DNA of 6,118 bases from Pseudomonadota bacterium (lineage in GTDB: Bacteria; Pseudomonadota; Alphaproteobacteria; Micropepsales; Micropepsaceae), in contig JAKAVI010000401.1 in NCBI GenBank assembly GCA_021817355.1, positions 1-6,118 on the forward strand, written 5' to 3'. The position numbers and the translations under genes are program-made. Position 1 is the stretch's first letter. Each line of letters starts with the position of its first letter. Below are positions 1 through 4,369 of the stretch, piece after piece. Below the pieces are notes generated by a model. That model did no database searches. It was not told the origin of the DNA and worked only from the letters and a program-made list of their open reading frames with translations.

Positions 1-334
1 TCTCCTCCAGGCTGAAACCCTCCACCGCCGTCAGGAGCAGGGCTGCCCGCGCCCGTGCCGAAAGTGCCCCCAGACGCTGATCTGGGCTTTGCAGCTCACC
101 ATCACCGTGCCTGAGCCCGCTCTGGCCGCCGGCAGCGGCCGTCCAGATGCCGTGAAAGAGCTTATAGAGCCCGTGTCGCGGCGGCAGGCTTTCATCGAGC
201 CTGTCCGCTTTGGACACCAGGGCCTTGAGGGTCGCGCGCACGAAGGCATCGCCGCTGTCCTGCGATCCGGTCAGCGCCCGCGCGTAGCGGCGCAGATAGG
301 GTAGATGCGGGGCAATGTCCTGCGAAGACAGCAT
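1..334 (-). CDS. phyR: PhyR response regulator, N-terminal sigma-like part (cut by left window edge)
   Basis: PhyR is the response regulator and anti-anti-sigma factor of the alphaproteobacterial general stress response. Once phosphorylated, its N-terminal sigma-like domain binds NepR and releases EcfG. Only the first 111 codons are present, and the frame is open at the left edge. The protein begins MLSSQDIAPHLPYLRRYARA and continues with LTGSQDSGDAFVRATLKAL, the typical start of the PhyR ECF-sigma-like domain (sigma2-like part). Residues from about 86 (SPDQRLGALSARARAALLL) to FSLEE match the start of the sigma4-like part. The C-terminal receiver domain with its phospho-acceptor Asp lies outside the window. 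The ATG at 334 is preceded on its own strand by a purine-rich AAGGAAGGAG (346-355), 11 nt upstream. The gene is divergent from nepR-ecfG, the usual arrangement. Identity is very likely; integrity of the receiver half cannot be judged. Confidence 0.95.
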   Translation of the reverse strand, partial: MLSSQDIAPHLPYLRRYARALTGSQDSGDAFVRATLKALVSKADRLDESLPPRHGLYKLFHGIWTAAAGGQSGLRHGDGELQSPDQRLGALSARARAALLLTAVEGFSLEE

Positions 335-345
335 GCTGGAGCCAG

Positions 346-355
346 CTCCTTCCTT
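346..355 (-). promoter_or_regulatory. phyR ribosome binding site
   Basis: Read on the minus strand this is AAGGAAGGAG, a double Shine-Dalgarno-like purine run ending 11 nt before the phyR ATG at 334. It supports that start. The spacer is slightly long. The sequence between 335 and 349 contains two overlapping inverted repeats (GCTGG/CCAGC and GGAGC/GCTCC) that could partly mask the GGAG. Confidence 0.6.
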
Positions 356-412
356 CAATTGTCAACCACCCTAAGGCTCGGACGGGATCTCGACGGTACG
401 CCTGTTCACGAG

Positions 413-437
413 AACGCAGAGCGGGGGGAAAGTATCC
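413..437 (-). promoter_or_regulatory. Possible weak EcfG-type promoter for phyR
   Basis: On the minus strand, GGATA (437-433) is followed by 16 nt and CGTT (416-413). The -10 CGTT and the spacer length match the EcfG consensus GGAAC-N16-17-CGTT exactly, but the -35 matches only in its GGA. A start site about 7 nt downstream would leave a phyR leader of roughly 70 nt. phyR is often under EcfG control in related bacteria. The element lies back to back with the stronger rightward promoter, with only 8 nt between the two -35 elements. It is a candidate and could be a chance match. Confidence 0.3.
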
Positions 438-445
438 AGGTGCCA

Positions 446-470
446 GGAACTTTTCCCGGAGGGCGGCGTT
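446..470 (+). promoter_or_regulatory. EcfG-dependent promoter of the nepR-ecfG operon
   Basis: GGAAC (446-450) and CGTT (467-470) are separated by exactly 16 nt. This is a perfect match to the known EcfG (general stress sigma factor) promoter GGAAC-N16-17-CGTT. It points into nepR-ecfG, with a predicted start near 477 and a leader of about 90-110 nt. It implies positive autoregulation: EcfG released from NepR transcribes its own gene together with that of its anti-sigma factor. Confidence 0.88.
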
Positions 471-565
471 GGCTACCCGACCTGAGGCAAGAGGTGTCAC
501 ATGACGCTCGCTGCCTGGGAATGCCAGCCTCCCAGAGGTTGCGCCGTTAACAAGGCGGAAATGAG

Positions 566-841
566 ATGATGCGTGGGGGGAGGCTCATGGGACGAGGAAC
601 GCAATTGCAGGACTGGGACGCCGTGAAGAATTCACTCGAGACCAAAGACACCAAAGTCGAATTGCCGGCTGCACAGGAAGGCCGGCGTGTCATTCGCGCC
701 CGGCAGCGCGCGATCGGCCGTGAACTGCGCCGGTTCTTCGAGGGGGTAGCAAAAGAGCCCATCCCCGAAGAATTCCTGGACCTGCTGCGGCAGATGGACC
801 ACGAAACAGAGGATTCCCTTTCCTCGAGACAGAGGAGCTGA
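566..841 (+). CDS. nepR: NepR anti-sigma factor
   Basis: NepR binds and inhibits EcfG in unstressed cells, and phospho-PhyR removes it. The conserved NepR segment is clear at about residues 47-78: QRAIGRELRRFFEGV, then KEPIPEEFLDLLRQMD. It carries the usual amphipathic helix, the E-P-(I/V)-P turn and the F-L-D-L-L second helix. The protein is 91 aa from the ATG at 566, or 84 aa from the in-frame ATG at 587. The ATG at 566 has only a partial site (AAGGCGG, 552-558). The ATG at 587 has a strong GGAGG (579-583), but only 3 nt away. The start is therefore uncertain, and the poorly conserved first 45 residues do not decide it. The stop lies 4 nt before the ecfG start, so the two are probably translationally coupled. 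The EcfG-type promoter at 446-470 drives the pair. Confidence 0.93.
   Translation: MMRGGRLMGRGTQLQDWDAVKNSLETKDTKVELPAAQEGRRVIRARQRAIGRELRRFFEGVAKEPIPEEFLDLLRQMDHETEDSLSSRQRS
831..837 (+). promoter_or_regulatory. ecfG ribosome binding site within the end of nepR
   Basis: AGAGGAG lies 8 nt before the ATG at 846 and inside the last codons of nepR. The spacing is good and fixes the ecfG start. It also implies that ecfG translation depends on ribosomes finishing nepR, which would keep anti-sigma and sigma factor levels linked. Confidence 0.75.
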
Positions 842-845
842 ATCC

Positions 846-1508
846 ATGCGCCAGGTGCACCCCCACACCCCAGCCGCACGGGGCGTACGTCCTGAGGCGG
901 ATGCCAAATTCAAGGCAGACCTTCTCGATCTCATTCCTTTCCTGCGGGCTTTTGCGCGCTCCTTGTGCGGCAATCCCGACACTGCCGATGACCTGGCACA
1001 GGAAACCTTGGTCAAGGCGTGGCAGGCGCGTGCGACATTCGCGGCCGGGACCAATTTGAAAGCTTGGCTGTTTACCATCCTGCGCAATCAGTTTTATTCG
1101 GACCGGCGACGGGCCTGGCGGCAGGTGCCCTGGGACGAGGACGCCGCAGAGCGCATCCCGGGCACAAGTGGCCAGCAATCCTGGGCGGCCGAACTGTCTG
1201 ACACGACCCGCGCCCTCACCGCCCTGTCGGATGAACAGCGCGAAGCCCTGATTCTTGTGGGTGCCGGGGGCTTTTCCTATGAGGACGCAGCCCGGATCTG
1301 CAATTGCGCGGTTGGCACGGTGAAGAGCCGCGTTGCTCGCGCTCGACGGGCGCTGATATCAATTCTGGAAGGACAGGAGCCTCTGCCGCCAACCGTTCGC
1401 GCGGCCCAAGGAGATGCGGCCAATGAGATCATGGCGCAGCTGGATCGTCTGGCCACGCCCGACGGCTCAGACCCCGCACGCCGACGCAAGGACGCCGCCT
1501 CCAAGTAA
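846..1508 (+). CDS. ecfG: EcfG-family RNA polymerase sigma factor (general stress response)
   Basis: This ECF-type sigma factor (EcfG/ECF15 group) directs RNA polymerase to general stress promoters of the GGAAC-N16-17-CGTT class. Region 2 spans about residues 30-90: IPFLRAFARSLCGNPDTADD, then LAQETLVKAW and WLFTILRNQFYSDRRR. Region 4 spans about 124-170: ALSDEQREALILVGAGGFSY, then the helix-turn-helix EDAARICNCAVGTVKSRVARA. At 220 aa it is somewhat longer than a bare two-domain ECF sigma. It has about 25 extra residues at the N-terminus and a hydrophilic tail of about 50 residues after region 4, both of unknown role. The start is supported by AGAGGAG 8 nt upstream. It sits directly after nepR, the gene for its anti-sigma factor. 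The 3' end contains an AAGGAG-ATG pair in another frame that may affect where kinase translation begins. Confidence 0.95.
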   Translation: MRQVHPHTPAARGVRPEADAKFKADLLDLIPFLRAFARSLCGNPDTADDLAQETLVKAWQARATFAAGTNLKAWLFTILRNQFYSDRRRAWRQVPWDEDAAERIPGTSGQQSWAAELSDTTRALTALSDEQREALILVGAGGFSYEDAARICNCAVGTVKSRVARARRALISILEGQEPLPPTVRAAQGDAANEIMAQLDRLATPDGSDPARRRKDAASK

Positions 1509-1536
1509 GCCTGGTGCCCATTCTCTCAGTGACAGC

Positions 1537-3294
1537 GTGTTGCCGCGTGGCAAGGGCCGGTCGCTGCGCACACGACTTCTGGTCGCAGTCACCGTAGCGC
1601 TGCTGCCGATTGCGATTGCAAGCTTTCTGCAGGGCCTCGACCGGGTGGAGCGTGACACCACGGATATCCGCGCCCAACTTGTCCAGATCACCCGCGCCTC
1701 AGCCTCCAGGGAGGAGAACCTTTTGGCCAGTGCGGAGCAGATCACCCGTGCCCTGGCCAACATGCCGGCCGTGCGCCATGGCGGGCCGGGCTGCAGCCTC
1801 GCCCTGTCCGATGCGCTACGCGGTCCGAGCTTTTTCACCAATCTGGCGCGGCTCGACGCCGAGGGGCATATCATCTGTTCAGCACATCCGGCAGCATTGG
1901 GTCCGAGCAGTGCGGTCGGAGCTGTGTTCCTGCGCGCGCGCACCACGCGAACTTTCGTGCTCAGCGATCAGATCATCAATCCCGTTGATCATGAACCGGT
2001 AATTCTTGGGATGCAGCCCTTGATCAGCAAGGGCCGCTTCACGGGGGTGGTGGCGATTTCAATCGATACCCACTGGCTTGAATATATGGTCCGAACCAAA
2101 CGCCTCCCGCGCAGTGCGGTGGTGGCGATCTTTGATACCCAGCGTAACATCATCGCGGCCAATAATCCTGCCGTCGCACAGGCACTCTTCACCCGTCCTG
2201 TCGCGCGGCATTCGACGGGAGCAGATCTCTTCACCGCTCACGACAGGGTGGGTCAGACCTGGCTTTATTCGACAGCGGCTCTGCTCGGAAGCCGGGTCTA
2301 TGTCGGCTTTGCCATGCCACAGTCGCAACTTTTTGGCGCAACCTATGTCCATGTGGGCACAGATTTCGTGCTGCCCTTCCTCATGATTGCCCTGACCTGG
2401 ATCGCGATCTGGATGGTCACCGAGCAACAGGTGACACGATGGATCATCTATCTGCGGCGTGTGGCCGCCGCCTATCGCGGCGGTCATTATGCGCTTCGCC
2501 CGTCTCTCCGAGACGCGCCATCTGAATTCCACATGCTGGGGAACGCGATGGCGGAAATGGCCGATGCCATACAGGATCGGGATCATCGATTGCGTGATGC
2601 GCTTCAGCAGAAGTCCGTGCTGGTCCGTGAAATTCATCATCGCGTCAAGAACAATCTGCAGATTGTCATGAGTCTTCTGTCCCTTCAGGCCGGACGGGTT
2701 GAGAATGAAGCCGCCCGGGACGCCCTCATGCAGGCTCGGGCCCGGATCAACGCTCTGGCGCTGGTTCATCGCATCCTGCACGACATCGAAGAGCTTGCGA
2801 CCGTTGAATTGCGTACGCTTCTGACCGACCTTACCGCACAGATCCATGAAGGCTTTGCCCCGGACAGTTCAACATTGCGGCTGGAACTTGAATCCGTATC
2901 GTGTCAGGTCTCCGGTGATCTTGCCGTGCCACTGGCACTCTTCACCGTCGAGGCCCTGACCAACGTCTTCAAGCACGCCTATCCGGATCGGACCGGTGAT
3001 GGTGTCATCCGTGTCTCGTTGAGCTCTACCGCCTCCGGCGAACTGTCGCTGGCCATCATTGACACCGGTCGCGGTTACAATGCGGAAACAACGCGAGCCC
3101 GCGTCGGCGCCAAACTCATGCGGACGTTTGCGCTTCAGGTGGGCGGCAGGGTCTACATGCGTTCCAACAGGGGACTGGGAACCACGGTTGAATTGGTTTT
3201 CCCCGACCCCACCCGGACCGAACAGAGCAGCACAGAAGGCCAGGCCAACGCCACAGCAACATCGCAGGCAGAGCTTGCCGCGGCGCAGTCCTAA
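1537..3294 (+). CDS. phyK: Membrane sensor histidine kinase, HisKA_2 type, PhyK/PhyP-like
   Basis: Likely the local kinase (or kinase/phosphatase) acting on PhyR. From a GTG start it has 585 residues: a basic N-terminus, TM1 at about 14-32, and an extracytoplasmic domain at about 33-276 of a size and layout that fit a double Cache sensor. TM2 follows at 277-295, then a HAMP-like linker at about 296-350. The HisKA_2 box is REIHHRVKNNLQIVMSLLSL, with His368 as the likely phospho-acceptor. The ATPase domain has an N box around Asn476 (VEALTNVFKHA), DTGRG at 509-513 and GLGTT at 546-550. The tail is Ala/Thr/Gln/Ser-rich. The start is uncertain: GTG 1537 or TTG 1540 gives a natural short cytosolic end, but has no clear ribosome site. 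ATG 1423 has AAGGAG 9 nt upstream but overlaps ecfG by 86 nt and would add a Trp/Arg/Pro-rich, shadow-like stretch. ATG 1414 has no spacer. Family identity is sure; the PhyR partnership is inferred from position and H-box type. The symbol follows Caulobacter PhyK; the Sphingomonas equivalent is called PhyP. Confidence 0.9.
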   Translation: MLPRGKGRSLRTRLLVAVTVALLPIAIASFLQGLDRVERDTTDIRAQLVQITRASASREENLLASAEQITRALANMPAVRHGGPGCSLALSDALRGPSFFTNLARLDAEGHIICSAHPAALGPSSAVGAVFLRARTTRTFVLSDQIINPVDHEPVILGMQPLISKGRFTGVVAISIDTHWLEYMVRTKRLPRSAVVAIFDTQRNIIAANNPAVAQALFTRPVARHSTGADLFTAHDRVGQTWLYSTAALLGSRVYVGFAMPQSQLFGATYVHVGTDFVLPFLMIALTWIAIWMVTEQQVTRWIIYLRRVAAAYRGGHYALRPSLRDAPSEFHMLGNAMAEMADAIQDRDHRLRDALQQKSVLVREIHHRVKNNLQIVMSLLSLQAGRVENEAARDALMQARARINALALVHRILHDIEELATVELRTLLTDLTAQIHEGFAPDSSTLRLELESVSCQVSGDLAVPLALFTVEALTNVFKHAYPDRTGDGVIRVSLSSTASGELSLAIIDTGRGYNAETTRARVGAKLMRTFALQVGGRVYMRSNRGLGTTVELVFPDPTRTEQSSTEGQANATATSQAELAAAQS

Positions 3295-3320
3295 TGAAAG
3301 AGCACGGACCAGAAGCGCGA

Positions 3321-3405
3321 GCTGATACATCTGTGCCCGGGCACGCCTTAGCGCGGATAAATCATCCATCCGCCGGTGCGTATCGCAGCTGACCCCGGTA
3401 TCAGC
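3321..3405. terminator. Nested inverted repeats in the convergent gap, possible bidirectional terminator
   Basis: The gap between the converging kinase and hydratase genes contains an 8-bp outer inverted repeat, GCTGATAC (3321-3328) with GTATCAGC (3398-3405). Inside it lie the perfect palindrome GTGCCCGGGCAC (3333-3344), GCGGAT (3353-3358) with ATCCGC (3368-3373), and TGCG-TAT-CGCA (3377-3387). The outer and inner stems could form together as a branched fold on either strand. It begins 27 nt after the kinase stop and 14 nt after the hydratase stop. There is no U-tract on either side, so it is not a classical intrinsic terminator, and the terminator role is inferred from position. Confidence 0.35.
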
Positions 3406-3418
3406 CAGCAGCAAAGCC

Positions 3419-4255
3419 TTACCGCGTCTTTAGTTGCGCGACCATCGCGGTAGCACCGCCAGAGCTTTCAACCCAAAGTCCGATATGATCCTCTTCGTGA
3501 GCAAGACACAGGGTAAAAGGTGCCGTATCGAATACCGGGAGCTGGGCACGGAAGGAAAACTTTAGTGGGCGCATGGTGGGATCAACACGCATGGCATGAT
3601 CAAGCAGGAGGGTTGCCAGCAACGGGCCATGAACCACCAGCCCCGGATAGGATTCGACCTGGCGGCAGTAATCGCGATCATAATGGATGCGGTGCGCATT
3701 GAACGTCAGTGCCGAATAGCGGAACAACAGACGCGAATCTGCCGTCATTTGCCGCCTTGCCTCGCAGTGACGGGGGACTGCAGCTTCGGCGCGCGGAGCA
3801 CTGGTGCCCTGGGCCTGGCGGTAGACAATGTCCTGCCATTCGCGTAGCGCCAGGCCCTCTGAACCCTCGATATCATGACAGAGCCGAACAAAGATCAATT
3901 GGCCACTGCGGCCACTTTTCTCGCTGATTTCTTCAATACGCGAGCGCCGGCGCATCGGCATTCCGAGCCCGATCGGCCGGTGAAACTCGATGGTGCTGCC
4001 GGCCCACATCCGCCGCGGCAGGGTAATGGGCGGCAGGAAGCCGCCACGCACGGGATGACCGTCTTCGCCCAGCTCCGACTGACGCGCGTGTTCGGGAAAA
4101 TAAAGCCAATGCGCAAGAGGCGGTAACGTCTTCCCGTCCCAGGGTGGATTCACATGATCCAGGAGGGCGGCAAGTCCGGCGACAGGTCCGGTATGCGCCA
4201 CATCCTCGCGCAAATCCTCACGGCCAATCCACGCTGCTAGAGATCTTGCGTTCAT
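3419..4255 (-). CDS. MaoC/HTD2-like double hot-dog acyl-CoA hydratase/dehydratase
   Basis: A 278-aa protein of the family annotated as FAS1-like dehydratase, HTD2-like 3-hydroxyacyl dehydratase or mesaconyl-C4-CoA hydratase. Such enzymes add water to, or remove it from, 2-enoyl-CoA-type thioesters in the cytoplasm. The N-terminal hot-dog half (about 1-145) has the conserved GGFLPPITLPRRMWAG at 71-86, then IEFHRPI and RRRSRIEEISEKSGRSG. The C-terminal half (about 170-278) carries the hydratase signature FRYSALTFNAHRIHYD at 178-193 and YPGLVVHGPL at 203-212. Asn186 and His191 sit where the MaoC catalytic Asp and His align. I chose the ATG at 4255 because the family starts just before AWIGREDLREDV. 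The frame stays open upstream to a TTG at 4369, but those 38 residues look non-coding. The ribosome site is weak. It lies 114 nt downstream of the acyl-CoA synthetase on the same strand, probably in one operon. The exact substrate cannot be told from sequence. Confidence 0.85.
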   Translation of the reverse strand: MNARSLAAWIGREDLREDVAHTGPVAGLAALLDHVNPPWDGKTLPPLAHWLYFPEHARQSELGEDGHPVRGGFLPPITLPRRMWAGSTIEFHRPIGLGMPMRRRSRIEEISEKSGRSGQLIFVRLCHDIEGSEGLALREWQDIVYRQAQGTSAPRAEAAVPRHCEARRQMTADSRLLFRYSALTFNAHRIHYDRDYCRQVESYPGLVVHGPLLATLLLDHAMRVDPTMRPLKFSFRAQLPVFDTAPFTLCLAHEEDHIGLWVESSGGATAMVAQLKTR

Positions 4256-4369
4256 GAGCCAGCTATCCAGACTGAGCCTTGAGCATGACGGGCGGCGCGC
4301 TGCAGTACAAGGACAGAGGCTGACGCAGCACCTTCCCTGGACATTGGGACTTCTCTTTAGGAGTATCAA

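Noticed and set aside
360..365. Minus-strand TTGACA as a housekeeping -35 element for phyR
   Set aside because: No -10-like hexamer lies 16-18 nt downstream, and a start there would fall on the phyR start codon.
518..548. GGAAT followed by CGTT close to the nepR start as an alternative stress promoter
   Set aside because: The spacer is 22 nt, well outside the 16-17 nt range, and the -35 has a mismatch.
192..550. Open frames on both strands across the phyR start and the divergent gap
   Set aside because: They overlap the phyR coding sequence or the promoter region in the wrong frame and show no domain. The composition is that of shadow frames.
596..600. Second GGAAC within nepR
   Set aside because: No CGTT follows at 16 or 17 nt; the nearest resemblance is CGTG after 21 nt.
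2059..2847. 262-residue minus-strand open frame
   Set aside because: It is antisense to the sensor kinase across its conserved H-box and has no family features of its own.
3321..3405. tRNA or tRNA-like gene, because of the cloverleaf-like stems
   Set aside because: There is no T-loop consensus, no 7-nt anticodon loop and no CCA end, and the arm lengths do not fit a tRNA.
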